This document shows, piece after piece, positions 1 to 8,928 of a DNA stretch of 64,000 nt. The number at the start of each line of letters is the position of its first letter. The stretch's first letter is position 1. The position numbers and the translations under genes are program-made. The notes beneath the pieces were generated by a model. That model ran no database searches. It was not told where the DNA came from and saw only the letters and a program-made list of their open reading frames with translations. This DNA is from Enteractinococcus fodinae (lineage in GTDB: Bacteria > Actinomycetota > Actinomycetes > Actinomycetales > Micrococcaceae), in NCBI RefSeq assembly GCF_031458395.1, contig NZ_JAVDYJ010000001.1, forward strand, positions 1,798,001-1,862,000, written 5' to 3'.

Positions 1-24
1 TCAAGCGGCGTCGGCCCAAAATTC

Positions 25-1713
25 CTACGCTTCAATGATGATCGGCACAATCATCGAGCGGCGACGCAGTTTGCGTGCCACCCAGGAACCCAAGGTGCGA
101 CGCATCATTTGTTGCAGCTGATGTTTGCTGTGTTCCTTCTCGGATGCGGCGGCATCTTCTAACGCTCTGACGAGCTTAGGTTTAATCGAATCAAAGACGC
201 CTTCATCCTCGGCCACGCCGCGAGAATGGATTTCCGGACCGGAGACCAGGGCGCCGGTTTGTCGATCGACCACTGCAATAACCGTGATGAACCCTTCTTC
301 ACCTAATACCTGGCGGTCTTTGAGGTCATCTTCGGTGACCTCTCCGATCGAACGACCATCAACGTAGACGTATTCGCACGGGATTTGACCAACTTGACGG
401 GCCACCCCGTCGACCAGGTCTATGACACCGCCGTCATTGGTGATGATGACGTTCTCTTCCGGTACACCAGTTGCTTCGGCTAGGCGTCCATTGGCGATCA
501 AATGGCGCATTTCGCCGTGCACCGGCAGCACGTTTTTTGGTTTAACGATGTTGTAGCAGTACAGCAGTTCGCCCTCAGAGGCGTGGCCTGACACGTGTAC
601 GTGGGCGTTACCTTTATGAATCACGTGGGCGCCCATGGACATCAGACCATTGATCACTCGTGTGACAGCATTCTCATTGCCGGGAATCATGGAAGATGCC
701 AAGATCACCAAATCGTCCTCTTGGATGGTGATTTGGCGGTGCTCATCATTGGCCATCCGAGACAGCGCCGCCATCGGTTCACCCTGGGACCCGGTGGACA
801 TCAGGACCACTTCATGATCTGCATAATCATTAACGTGTTTGAGATCGATGACCGTGTTGGCGGGAATGTTTAAATATCCCAGATCAGCGGCGATGCCCAT
901 GTTGTTGACCATCGACCGTCCAACAAAAGCGACCTTGCGACCGTGTTTTACCGCAGCATCCAAGACTTGCTGGACGCGGTGAATATGCGAAGCAAACGAC
1001 GCTACAATGACACGGCGTTGTGCTTTGCCAATGTAGTTTTCAATGACCGGCCCAATGTCCTTCTCGGTGGGGGTAAACCCGGGGACTTCGGAGTTGGTCG
1101 AGTCGGTCATAAACAGATCGACACCCTCTTCACCAAGTCGCGCAAAAGCACGCAAGTCGGTGATGCGCCCGTCGAGAGGCAGCTGGTCCATTTTGAAGTC
1201 TCCGGTGTGCAAAATGGTGCCGGCTTCGGTGCGGATTGCGATGGCCAGAGAATCCGGAATCGAGTGGTTGACGGCGACGAATTCCAGATCGAAAGGCCCC
1301 AGCTGTTCGCGGCCACCGTCTTGTGCCTCCAGTGTGAGCGGTTTGATGCGGTGCTGTTGGAGTTTCGATTCGACTAGGGCCAGGGTCAGCTGCGAACCGA
1401 TCAGTGGAATGTCGGGATTCAAGCGCAGCAGATACGGTACTGCCCCGATGTGGTCCTCGTGGCCGTGGGTTAGCACGATGGCTACCACGTCGTCGAGACG
1501 GTCTTTGATGTAATCAAAGTCCGGCAGGATCAAGTCGATGCCGGGTTGGACTTCTTCTGGGAAGAGGACACCGGCGTCGACGATCAGGAGCTTGCCGTTG
1601 AGCTCAAAGACCGTCATGTTTCGACCGATATCACCCAACCCGCCGAGCGGCACAATACGGCAGGTGCCGTTGCGGAGTTTAGGTGGATGGGAGATAACTT
1701 GGGTTTCGGTCAT
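25..1713 (-). CDS. rnj: Ribonuclease J
   Basis: This encodes a 562-residue metallo-beta-lactamase/beta-CASP nuclease of the RNase J family, which acts as a 5'-to-3' exonuclease and endonuclease in mRNA turnover and rRNA maturation in the cytoplasm. The metal-binding motif HGHEDH is at residues 83-88, followed by the GDFKMD and TDSTN elements, a beta-CASP region and a C-terminal domain with the VHGEMRH motif. The length is normal for the family. The frame stays open upstream into dapA, but the start chosen (ATG at 1713) follows a GGAGGA ribosome site and gives the usual short N-terminus. It follows dapA by 49 bases on the same strand, the dapA-rnj order usual in actinobacteria. Confidence 0.96.
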   Translation of the reverse strand: MTETQVISHPPKLRNGTCRIVPLGGLGDIGRNMTVFELNGKLLIVDAGVLFPEEVQPGIDLILPDFDYIKDRLDDVVAIVLTHGHEDHIGAVPYLLRLNPDIPLIGSQLTLALVESKLQQHRIKPLTLEAQDGGREQLGPFDLEFVAVNHSIPDSLAIAIRTEAGTILHTGDFKMDQLPLDGRITDLRAFARLGEEGVDLFMTDSTNSEVPGFTPTEKDIGPVIENYIGKAQRRVIVASFASHIHRVQQVLDAAVKHGRKVAFVGRSMVNNMGIAADLGYLNIPANTVIDLKHVNDYADHEVVLMSTGSQGEPMAALSRMANDEHRQITIQEDDLVILASSMIPGNENAVTRVINGLMSMGAHVIHKGNAHVHVSGHASEGELLYCYNIVKPKNVLPVHGEMRHLIANGRLAEATGVPEENVIITNDGGVIDLVDGVARQVGQIPCEYVYVDGRSIGEVTEDDLKDRQVLGEEGFITVIAVVDRQTGALVSGPEIHSRGVAEDEGVFDSIKPKLVRALEDAAASEKEHSKHQLQQMMRRTLGSWVARKLRRRSMIVPIIIEA

Positions 1714-1762
1714 GGTCGAGTGGTTCCTCCGATGAAGTTGAAAAAGTGTAGCGACTGGGCCG

Positions 1763-2695
1763 TTAGAGCGTGATGCCGCCTTCGGCGAGGTCAGTTTTGA
1801 TGAGTGCTGCTTCGTCGTCGGTGACACCGACGAGCGGGAGACGTACCCGGGCCGACGGAATGATGCCCTGCCAAGCAAGCACGGTCTTGGCTGCTACGGC
1901 CCCCTGGACGTGGGTCATGACCGCACGCTGGATCGGGTCGAGTTCGAAGTGTTTTTGCCGTGCGGTAGCGAAGTCGCCGGCATTTGCGGCATCAACAAGC
2001 TCACGGTAGGTGCGCGGCGCGACATGGCCGGTCACAGAGACCACGCCGACGGCTCCGGCTGCCATGAGTGGCAGGGTCAGCCCGTCATCGCCGGAGTAGA
2101 CGGTTAAATCGGTGTTGGCCAAGACTAACGTCGTGGACTGGTAGTCCGACTTGGCGTCTTTGAGCGCCACAATGTTGGGGTGTTTGGATAACGTCATGAG
2201 CGTGTCTGGCTCGATCGGCATCACGGATCGACCTGGAATGTCATACAGCATGATGGGCAGATCCGTGGCGGACGCGATGTGTTCGAAGTGCGCTTGGATC
2301 CCCGCTTGATTGGGCTTGTTATAGTACGGGGTGACCAGCAATAACCCGTCAACCCCAGCGGCTTGTGCACGCTGCGAGAGGTGAGCCGAGTGCGCGGTAT
2401 CATTCATCCCGGTTCCGGCCACAACTTTGGCGCGGCCCCCAACTGCTTCGACTACGGCTTCAAATACCTGGATGTTTTCGTCATCCGTTAAGGTGGACGT
2501 TTCACCGGTGGTGCCGGTCACGACCAGCCCGTCGGCTCCATTGGAAACCAGGTGCTCCGCCAGCGTCTGAGTTGCCTCGAGGTCCAGTTCGCCGTCATCG
2601 GTAAAGGGGGTGACCATGGCGGGGACCATGGTGCCAAAAATGGGTTCGGTCATCGATGCGTCACCATTATGTGTTGTTCGGGATGTCTGACTCAT
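1763..2695 (-). CDS. dapA: 4-hydroxy-tetrahydrodipicolinate synthase
   Basis: A 310-residue class I aldolase-fold enzyme that condenses pyruvate with aspartate semialdehyde, the first committed step of lysine and diaminopimelate synthesis. Visible hallmarks are GTTGE at residues 61-65, YYNKP near 124-128, the catalytic Tyr in YDIPGRS (Tyr151) and the Schiff-base Lys in VALKDAK (Lys179). The start could be the ATG at 2695 or an internal ATG at 2653. The first gives about 14 extra residues, and neither has a strong ribosome site. It is transcribed with rnj and lies divergently from the membrane protein gene at 2748, with 52 bases between them that must hold both promoters. The dapB gene lies nearby at 4446. 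Confidence 0.96.
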   Translation of the reverse strand: MSQTSRTTHNGDASMTEPIFGTMVPAMVTPFTDDGELDLEATQTLAEHLVSNGADGLVVTGTTGETSTLTDDENIQVFEAVVEAVGGRAKVVAGTGMNDTAHSAHLSQRAQAAGVDGLLLVTPYYNKPNQAGIQAHFEHIASATDLPIMLYDIPGRSVMPIEPDTLMTLSKHPNIVALKDAKSDYQSTTLVLANTDLTVYSGDDGLTLPLMAAGAVGVVSVTGHVAPRTYRELVDAANAGDFATARQKHFELDPIQRAVMTHVQGAVAAKTVLAWQGIIPSARVRLPLVGVTDDEAALIKTDLAEGGITL

Positions 2696-2731
2696 AGCTT
2701 CAAGCCTACCTGTGACAATGGAAGAAAACAG

Positions 2732-2737
2732 TATAGG
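2732..2737 (+). promoter_or_regulatory. Possible -10 box for the membrane protein gene
   Basis: TATAGG lies 10 bases before the ATG at 2748. No clear -35 is visible. It fits a short-leader or leaderless transcript, as seen for other + strand genes here. Confidence 0.35.
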
Positions 2738-2747
2738 TCGTCTGTAG

Positions 2748-4007
2748 ATGACTTATGTTGAAGGACTTCCACTAGAAAGTTGTCGTATGCCTGGTCTTGG
2801 TGGCTCCGGCCGCATCGTTGGATTGGATACTGCTCGGGGCGTGGCGATCTTCGGGATGATTGCTACCCACATTTACCCCTTGTTGACGGGTACCGGTGCC
2901 GGAGCCGTGACACCTACTTGGGTTGGCATGACATTCACCGGGGTGTCTTCTGCGCTGTTTGTGGTCTTAGCGGGCGTGGGGTTGAGCCTGTTGACGCGCA
3001 ACACCGCACACCCCGGCCGTTCGCGGGTGCAATTATCGATGCGTGCGCTCATTCTGATCTTTATCGGGCTGCTCTTGGGGCACGCAGGGTCCAACGTGGC
3101 TATCATTCTGGTGCATTACGGCGTGCTGTTTCTTGTGGCGATGTGGTTTATCACGATGTCACGCAAAGTGCTGACCATCACCGCCATCAGCTGGATCGTG
3201 GTGGCCCCTTGGGTGCACGGGTTATTCACTCGCTTTATGCACGTCCAAGCTGGTGGGACCAGCGTGTATGTCGAAAATTGGCGGTTGTGGACCTCCCCCA
3301 CCCTGTTGGATGTCCTGACCCAGCCCTTGTTGACGCTGTGGGATGTGCTCTTCACGGGGTACTATCCGGTGATTTCCTTTTTGGGTTACATCCTGGTGGG
3401 CATGGCCATTGGTCGGGCGAATCTGCGACGCCTGGTCACCGCGGCGGGACTGTTCGTCACCGGGGCGGTCATCTATGTGGCGTCTCGTGGATTGGGCGCA
3501 TGGTTCTTGAGCGATGACGCATTTGCGTATCGCGTTGCTCATGCGACCGGCTATGATGTTGCCGAGCTTGATGCGCTGGCGGCCACCGGGGCCCAGATCG
3601 ATACGAACCTGATCATGGGAGCACCACAGTGGTTCGGGCTAGCGGTCCCGCACTCTGGGGCTCCGTTAGATATGTATTCCACGGCTGGAGCCGCCCTAGC
3701 CGCGATCGGGTTGTTTCTCATGCTCACTCGCAGCACGGTCATGCAAGTAGTGCTGCTGCCAATTACTGCCACGGGCATGATCGCTTTGACTGCGTATACG
3801 GCCCATGTGATCCTCACCGGCCTCTGGCCGCGGACGTGGCCATCGATGGTTGTGATCGGCGACCCTGTATGGGACGACATCTGGTTGATGCTGATCGTGC
3901 ATTGGGTGCTGGTCGCAGTCCTCGGGATGGTCGTATATTTCCTCAAGGTGCGCGGCCCGTTGGAATCGTTGTTGCGGAATGCTTCGCGGGTGACCGCCAA
4001 AACTTAG
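2748..4007 (+). CDS. Multi-pass membrane protein, HGSNAT/DUF1624-DUF418-like
   Basis: A 419-residue integral membrane protein with about ten hydrophobic segments. The N-terminal signature RIVGLDTARGVAIFGM followed by a membrane His (ATHIYP) is typical of the heparan-alpha-glucosaminide N-acetyltransferase-like (DUF1624/DUF418) family of predicted membrane acyltransferases. The substrate cannot be told from the sequence. No good ribosome site precedes the ATG at 2748, but a TATAGG box at 2732-2737 would start transcription only a few bases before it, so the mRNA may be nearly leaderless. An alternative ATG lies at 2787. The gene stands alone on the + strand and its stop overlaps the end of the convergent gene at 4004 by four bases. 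Confidence 0.72.
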   Translation: MTYVEGLPLESCRMPGLGGSGRIVGLDTARGVAIFGMIATHIYPLLTGTGAGAVTPTWVGMTFTGVSSALFVVLAGVGLSLLTRNTAHPGRSRVQLSMRALILIFIGLLLGHAGSNVAIILVHYGVLFLVAMWFITMSRKVLTITAISWIVVAPWVHGLFTRFMHVQAGGTSVYVENWRLWTSPTLLDVLTQPLLTLWDVLFTGYYPVISFLGYILVGMAIGRANLRRLVTAAGLFVTGAVIYVASRGLGAWFLSDDAFAYRVAHATGYDVAELDALAATGAQIDTNLIMGAPQWFGLAVPHSGAPLDMYSTAGAALAAIGLFLMLTRSTVMQVVLLPITATGMIALTAYTAHVILTGLWPRTWPSMVVIGDPVWDDIWLMLIVHWVLVAVLGMVVYFLKVRGPLESLLRNASRVTAKT

Positions 4008-4441
4008 TTCTGACGGTACATCGTGATAGCGTCCCGTATCGCGGATCGGGCCCGTTTCCGATCGCCAGCCGCGTCGTAGGCTAGGCCTAACCGGTACCAG
4101 CTGCGCCAGTCATCGGGGGCAGCTTCGGTTTCGGCACGATATATTTCGAACTCTTTATCCGCGGCAGCACGATCAATTCGGCCGCGCACTCGCGGGAGGT
4201 TATCTTCGGGCAGGAACCCTTCCGCTTCAAGAATCCGGGCCAGTTTCTCGGTGCTGGCGCCAAACCGCAGTTCGCGCACCAACGCCCACATCCCCAAGAT
4301 CACAATGGCGATGACGCTGACTCCGATCGCCTTGGCGATCCAGTCATCCGTGCTCAGGAACGCGATGGCCGACCACACGGCAAGGACCGCAAATAGCAGG
4401 GTCAAAGCGGTGAGCAGGCCCACGGCTATTTTTGTTTTCAT
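4004..4441 (-). CDS. Small membrane-anchored protein with helical repeat tail
   Basis: A 145-residue protein with two N-terminal hydrophobic segments (about residues 4-30 and 35-55) and a soluble C-terminal part. The tail sequence WRSWYRLGLAYDAAGDRKRA resembles a single TPR-like helical pair, so the tail may be a protein-interaction module. The longer open frame upstream overlaps dapB in another frame, so I place the start at the ATG at 4441, four bases after the dapB stop, which suggests translational coupling. I recognise no characterised family. Conservation next to dapB would suggest an envelope role, but that is a guess. Confidence 0.75.
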   Translation of the reverse strand: MKTKIAVGLLTALTLLFAVLAVWSAIAFLSTDDWIAKAIGVSVIAIVILGMWALVRELRFGASTEKLARILEAEGFLPEDNLPRVRGRIDRAAADKEFEIYRAETEAAPDDWRSWYRLGLAYDAAGDRKRARSAIRDAITMYRQN

Positions 4442-4445
4442 CGCG

Positions 4446-5216
4446 TTAGTCCAAATCCAAGTATTCGTCGAGTCCGTAGGCCAGTCCAGGGCGAGAGGCC
4501 ACGGTGCGCAGTCCCAACAAGACGCCTGGCATGTATGAGGTGCGGTCGAAGGCATCGTGGCGCAAGACAAGTTGCTGTCCCGGCGTGCCCAGCAGGACTT
4601 CTTGATGCGCTTCGAGCCCTGCCAATCGGACGGCGTGGACGTGGACGCCGTCAACTTGTGCACCGCGAGCATGGTCGGGATCGTGCTTGGTGGCATCCGG
4701 GGACGCTCCGACACCGGCGTTGTGACGTGCTGTGGCAATCATCTCGGCGGTCCGCACGGCGGTCCCCGATGGGGCATCGAGTTTGTGGGGGTGATGCATT
4801 TCGATGATTTCCACCGAGTCGAAGTATGGGGCGGCTTGGGCTGCAAAACGGGTGGCTAGCACCGAACCGATCGAGAAGTTCGGAGCGATGAGCACCCCGA
4901 TTTCGGGGTGGTTAGCCAGCTGCGAGGCAAGCGCGGTGCGTTTGTCTTCGGTCCAACCGGAGGTACCCACCACGGTGTGGAGACCGTTGTCGACCGCAAA
5001 GGCTACAACGTCAGGGGAAATATCTGGCACGCTGAGATCTAGCACGTGCGTCGCTTGCGCTTCGGTGATGTCTTCCAACGGATTTTTGGATGACAGGGTC
5101 GCAACGAGGTCCATATCGTCGGCGTTGCTGATGGCGTCGATGGCGTAGCGGCCCATTTTGCCGGTGGCTCCGACCAGGGCTACGCGGATGGGTTGTGGTG
5201 TGGTAGCTGATGACAT
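4446..5216 (-). CDS. dapB: 4-hydroxy-tetrahydrodipicolinate reductase
   Basis: A 256-residue NAD(P)H-dependent reductase that converts 4-hydroxy-tetrahydrodipicolinate to tetrahydrodipicolinate in the lysine/DAP pathway. The nucleotide-binding loop VGATGKMGR is at residues 15-23, GTSGW near 84-88, and the signature MHHPHKLDAPSGTA at 140-153 includes the catalytic His and Lys residues (His141/His142, Lys145). Length is normal (E. coli DapB has 273 residues). A strong bidirectional hairpin separates it from pnp upstream, so it probably has its own promoter in the short gap before 5216. The small membrane protein gene follows after four bases. Confidence 0.96.
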   Translation of the reverse strand: MSSATTPQPIRVALVGATGKMGRYAIDAISNADDMDLVATLSSKNPLEDITEAQATHVLDLSVPDISPDVVAFAVDNGLHTVVGTSGWTEDKRTALASQLANHPEIGVLIAPNFSIGSVLATRFAAQAAPYFDSVEIIEMHHPHKLDAPSGTAVRTAEMIATARHNAGVGASPDATKHDPDHARGAQVDGVHVHAVRLAGLEAHQEVLLGTPGQQLVLRHDAFDRTSYMPGVLLGLRTVASRPGLAYGLDEYLDLD

Positions 5217-5251
5217 GTGTACTACTTTAGTCCGAGGGCAGGGTTGACATG

Positions 5252-5290
5252 AAAATGCCGGGCTGAACGTGGTGTTCAGCCCGGCATTTT
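5252..5290 (-). terminator. Rho-independent terminator after pnp
   Basis: A perfect 17-bp inverted repeat (5252-5268 with 5274-5290, loop of 5 bases) lies between pnp and dapB. It carries AAAA on one side and TTTT on the other, so it can work on both strands. It ends the pnp transcript, which runs leftward. Confidence 0.9.
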
Positions 5291-5305
5291 ACGGTTTAGC
5301 AGGGG

Positions 5306-7543
5306 TTAGTCGTCTTGACCTTCTTGGTCAGCTTGGCCGTCTTCAATGACGGGGACCAGCGACAGTTTGCCACGATCATCGACCTTGGCGATCTCGACCT
5401 GAATCTTGGACCCAACAGCAACGACATCGTCGACTTCGTCGACGCGTTTGCCGTCGTTGAGTTTGCGCAGTTCAGAGATGTGCAACAGGCCGTCTTTGCC
5501 CGGGGTCAAAGAGATGAAAGCACCAAAGCTGGTGGTCTTGACCACGGTGCCGAGGTAGCGTTCACCGACTTCTGGGACCTGTGGGTTGGCGATGGCGTTG
5601 ATGGTATCGCGTGCCTCTTCAGCTGCTTTACCTTCGGTGGAACCGATCAGGACCGTGCCATCGTCTTCGATGCTGATGTCTGCGCCAGTGTCTTCCTGGA
5701 TCTGGTTGATCATCTTGCCCTTGGGCCCAATGACCTCACCGATCTTGTCGACCGGGATCTTGACTGACAGGATGCGTGGAGCGGTCTCGCTCATTGCATC
5801 GGCTTCATCAATGACCGATTCCATGACCGACAGGATGTGCAGGCGAGCTTCGCGAGCTTGGGTGAGCGCAGCTGACAGGACGTCGGCTGGGAGCCCGTCG
5901 AGCTTGGTATCAAGCTGAATGGCGGTGATGAAATCCTTGGTGCCGGCAACTTTGAAGTCCATGTCACCCATGGCGTCTTCAGCGCCCAAGATGTCGGTCA
6001 GCGCGGCGTAACGGGTTTCGTTATCGACGGTGTCTGAAACGAGACCCATAGCGATCCCAGCAACGGAAGCGCGCAGTGGGACACCAGCGTTGTACAGCGA
6101 CAGCGTTGATGCACAGACCGAACCCATCGAGGTCGACCCGTTGGAACCCAACGCTTCGGATACCTGACGGATGGCGTATGGGAATTCTTCACGCGACGGC
6201 AGAACCGGAGCGATGGCACGTTCTGCCAGTGCACCGTGGCCGATTTCGCGACGTTTTGGTGAGCCAACGCGACCGGTTTCCCCGACCGAATACGGCGGGA
6301 AGTTGTAGTGGTGCATGTATCGCTTGGAGGTTTCTGGGCTCAAGGAGTCCAGGCTTTGTTCCATCCGGAGCATGTTCAGCGTGGTGACACCCATAATCTG
6401 GGTTTCGCCGCGTTCAAAGATTGCGGAACCGTGCACGCGTGGCAGCACTTCCACTTCGGCGGTGAGTTGACGGATGTCCGTGAGCCCGCGGCCGTCGATA
6501 CGTACCTGGTCGGTGAGGATCCGTTTGCGCACGATGTGTTTGGTGACAGCCCCGTAGGCCTTGACGATTTCGTCTTGGCGCTCTTCGAAAGGTTTGCCTT
6601 CGCCGGCCAGTGCTTCGATGACTTCTTTGTGGTATTCATCCGAAGCCGTTTCACGAGCCTGTTTGTCACCGATCGAGTAGATCTCGGTCAAGCGCTCGGC
6701 AGCGAATTCTTCAACCGCGTCGAAGGCGTCTTGTTCGTAGGCGCGGAACAGTGGAATTTCAACCGGCTCTTTGCTGGCCCGCTCGGCCAGATCTGCTTGA
6801 GCTTCACACAGCACGCGAATAAATGGCTTCGCAGCGTCCAAGCCGGCAGCAACGACATCTTCAGTCGGGGCGGCCACATTCTTGTCGTGAATCAGTGACC
6901 ACGCTTCGTCGGTGGCTTCTGCTTCGACCATCATCACGGCGATGTCGTCATCGGCGATACGCCCGGCAACGACCATGTTGAACACGGCGTTTTCTAGTTG
7001 AGAGTATTTCGGGAAAGCAACCCACTGGGTTTCGCCTTGATCATCGGCAATGAGTGCCATACGTACCGCACCGATTGGGCCGGCGAAATCCATCCCGGTC
7101 AGGGTCGTGGACATGGAGGCGGCGTTGATAGCCACGCTGTCGTACATCTCGTCTGGGCCCATTGAAGTGACGGTCACGACGACTTGCACTTCGTTGCGAA
7201 TGCCATCAGCAAAAGATGGGCGCAACGGCCGGTCGATGAGACGGGCGGTCAGAATAGCATCCGTCGGTGGGCGGCCTTCACGACGGAAGAATGATCCGGG
7301 GATCTTACCTGCGGCGTACTGACGTTCTTCAACATCAACGGTCAGCGGGAAGAAGTCAAAACCTTCACGCGGGCTCTTGCCCACGGTGGTGGTGGTCAGC
7401 ATCGAGGTGTCTTCGTCTAGCATGACGAAGGCGGAGCCGGTGGCTTGTTTGGCCAGGCGGCCGGTTTCGAATCGGACGGTACGAGTACCGTATGCGCCGT
7501 TATCAATGACGGCTTCTGCAAATTGAATTTCTGGACCTTCCAT
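5306..7543 (-). CDS. pnp: Polynucleotide phosphorylase
   Basis: A 745-residue PNPase, the phosphorolytic 3'-to-5' exoribonuclease of RNA decay. Two RNase PH-like domains are visible (first about residues 10-240; second about 330-560 with the FERGETQ and [11 protein letters not shown] motifs), followed by a KH domain ([16 protein letters not shown]) and an S1 domain ([18 protein letters not shown]). Start at 7543 follows an AAAGGAG ribosome site. The frame is open a little further upstream but lies in the leader. The leader forms a long nested hairpin, described separately. It follows rpsO on the same strand, the classical rpsO-pnp order. Confidence 0.97.
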   Translation of the reverse strand: MEGPEIQFAEAVIDNGAYGTRTVRFETGRLAKQATGSAFVMLDEDTSMLTTTTVGKSPREGFDFFPLTVDVEERQYAAGKIPGSFFRREGRPPTDAILTARLIDRPLRPSFADGIRNEVQVVVTVTSMGPDEMYDSVAINAASMSTTLTGMDFAGPIGAVRMALIADDQGETQWVAFPKYSQLENAVFNMVVAGRIADDDIAVMMVEAEATDEAWSLIHDKNVAAPTEDVVAAGLDAAKPFIRVLCEAQADLAERASKEPVEIPLFRAYEQDAFDAVEEFAAERLTEIYSIGDKQARETASDEYHKEVIEALAGEGKPFEERQDEIVKAYGAVTKHIVRKRILTDQVRIDGRGLTDIRQLTAEVEVLPRVHGSAIFERGETQIMGVTTLNMLRMEQSLDSLSPETSKRYMHHYNFPPYSVGETGRVGSPKRREIGHGALAERAIAPVLPSREEFPYAIRQVSEALGSNGSTSMGSVCASTLSLYNAGVPLRASVAGIAMGLVSDTVDNETRYAALTDILGAEDAMGDMDFKVAGTKDFITAIQLDTKLDGLPADVLSAALTQAREARLHILSVMESVIDEADAMSETAPRILSVKIPVDKIGEVIGPKGKMINQIQEDTGADISIEDDGTVLIGSTEGKAAEEARDTINAIANPQVPEVGERYLGTVVKTTSFGAFISLTPGKDGLLHISELRKLNDGKRVDEVDDVVAVGSKIQVEIAKVDDRGKLSLVPVIEDGQADQEGQDD

Positions 7544-7561
7544 AGGTCTCCTTTCAAATAT

Positions 7562-7661
7562 TTGCATCAAACCCATCATGTCGGTCTTCGATCGAAACCT
7601 CCGCAACGTGTGCTCCGGAGGTCACTGTCGAGGACCGGGAAACGGAACGGGTTTGATGCAA
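7562..7661 (-). promoter_or_regulatory. Structured 5' leader of pnp
   Basis: A perfect 13-bp inverted repeat (7562-7574 with 7649-7661) closes a roughly 74-base interior that contains a second stem (7598-7603 with 7616-7621). The outer stem ends about ten bases upstream of the pnp ribosome site. In E. coli, pnp represses itself through RNase III cleavage of a leader stem followed by PNPase digestion. A similar arrangement is inferred here. Confidence 0.6.
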
Positions 7662-7711
7662 TTTTTCTGGTGTGCCAGATGGCACTGTTATCTAGTGTAA
7701 TTAAACTTCAA

Positions 7712-7743
7712 GGCGGCGTCCGGCAATTCCCCGGAGCGCCGCC
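7712..7743 (-). terminator. Hairpin after rpsO
   Basis: A GC-rich stem of 12 paired bases with one bulged base (GGCGGCG-TCCGG against its complement) lies 18 bases past the rpsO stop. It lacks a strong U tract, so it may be a leaky terminator or a processing and stability element between rpsO and pnp. Confidence 0.55.
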
Positions 7744-7760
7744 CCAAACTTTGTCTCACC

Positions 7761-8030
7761 CTACTTGCGCAGGCCGATCCGTTCGATTAATGAACGGTAA
7801 CGTTCTACATCCTCGGAGTAGAGGTACTGCAGCATACGACGACGGCGACCGACCAGGGCCATCAGGCCGCGGCGGGTGTGGTGGTCGTGGGGGTGATCCT
7901 TGAGGTGTGCAGTCAGATTCGCGATACGACGGGACAGGACGGCGACCTGAACTTCTGGCGAGCCGGTGTCACCCTCATGGGTGGCGTATTCGGCAATAAG
8001 CTGCTGCTTTACTTCACGGGAAATTGACAT
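7761..8030 (-). CDS. rpsO: 30S ribosomal protein S15 (uS15)
   Basis: An 89-residue protein of exactly the usual length. The conserved segments [38 protein letters not shown] and [10 protein letters not shown] are those of uS15, which binds 16S rRNA helices 20-22 in the platform and contacts 23S rRNA. The start ATG at 8030 follows AAGGAG. It is followed by a hairpin and pnp and preceded by a methyltransferase gene about 106 bases away. Confidence 0.97.
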   Translation of the reverse strand: MSISREVKQQLIAEYATHEGDTGSPEVQVAVLSRRIANLTAHLKDHPHDHHTRRGLMALVGRRRRMLQYLYSEDVERYRSLIERIGLRK

Positions 8031-8136
8031 GTGAAACTCCTTGAGAGCTGTACCGCGATCAGAGAACACCGACATGTCGGCGGGTATCGCCACCGCGGAC
8101 CGCAGCGAACACCAGCCACCAACCTTACCACTTTGT

Positions 8137-8928
8137 TCAGTGACGACCCAATTGGCGCTTGTGCATCCGCCAAGCGGCCGTGACGTAGGGCAATTGGATG
8201 GTGTCATCTTCGGTGTAGCCCAGATGATCCAGCAGGTACCACTGAAGATTGTCATGCATGCGCGCCCGCTGTCGCGGGGTCGTGCGCAGATAGTAGGCCC
8301 TGCTCATCATGAGCTGATGAATTTGTTCAACATTCAAGCGTTGATGCCAGTGCCACCAGGCGCCCTCGGGTTCGGTGAACTGCTCAGTCACCTGTGGTGG
8401 TTTCTCAATGGGATGCACGTCGCCCGAGTGCATGATGCGGCACAGCCGCAATACCCAATCATGTGAGGTGTCGATTTGGTGGTGCACCACGGCGAAGGTT
8501 CCCTCTGCTGCTAAGAGCTCGGCGGCCTGGTGGCAGCCTTGAACCGTATCAATCCAGTGCCAGGCTTGAGCGCAGACGACTAGGTCTGCTTGGTTTTGCC
8601 ATGCCGTGGTGTCTAACTCTTCGACTGAGCTCACCACGGTGGTCACGTCAGGGTGATTCGCTGCGAGGATGTGCAGCATGTGTGCGGCCGGGTCGACTGC
8701 GACCACGTCCCACCCGGCTGCAACAAGTTGGTCGGTAAACAGTCCTGTGCCGGCCCCCAGATCAATGGCTAGGCCCGCAGAGCGTGAGGTGAGAAACGGC
8801 AGGATCTCGGCTTGGTAGCCGGGCCGGATGCTGTGGTAGAGCTCAGCTTGGTCGGTGTCGAAGGCTAGCTGGTAGCGTGTTCGTGCGTCCCGGTTCAGTG
8901 TCGTAGCTGAGGAGCGGCGAGCCGACAT
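8137..8928 (-). CDS. Class I SAM-dependent methyltransferase
   Basis: A 263-residue Rossmann-fold methyltransferase. The glycine-rich SAM loop [14 protein letters not shown] lies near residues 55-68, the acidic residue after beta-2 is in [11 protein letters not shown], and CAQAWHWID is the motif IV/V region of UbiE/COQ5-like (Methyltransf_11) enzymes. The substrate is unknown. The ATG at 8928 directly follows the ribF stop codon without a gap, so translation is probably coupled. It lies between ribF and rpsO, which are neighbours in many actinobacteria, and so may be an insertion into that order. Confidence 0.85.
   Translation of the reverse strand: MSARRSSATTLNRDARTRYQLAFDTDQAELYHSIRPGYQAEILPFLTSRSAGLAIDLGAGTGLFTDQLVAAGWDVVAVDPAAHMLHILAANHPDVTTVVSSVEELDTTAWQNQADLVVCAQAWHWIDTVQGCHQAAELLAAEGTFAVVHHQIDTSHDWVLRLCRIMHSGDVHPIEKPPQVTEQFTEPEGAWWHWHQRLNVEQIHQLMMSRAYYLRTTPRQRARMHDNLQWYLLDHLGYTEDDTIQLPYVTAAWRMHKRQLGRH

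Noticed and set aside
2780-3517. 245-residue + strand frame inside the membrane protein gene
   Set aside because: It is an out-of-frame shadow of the 2748-4007 gene, which has the family signature.
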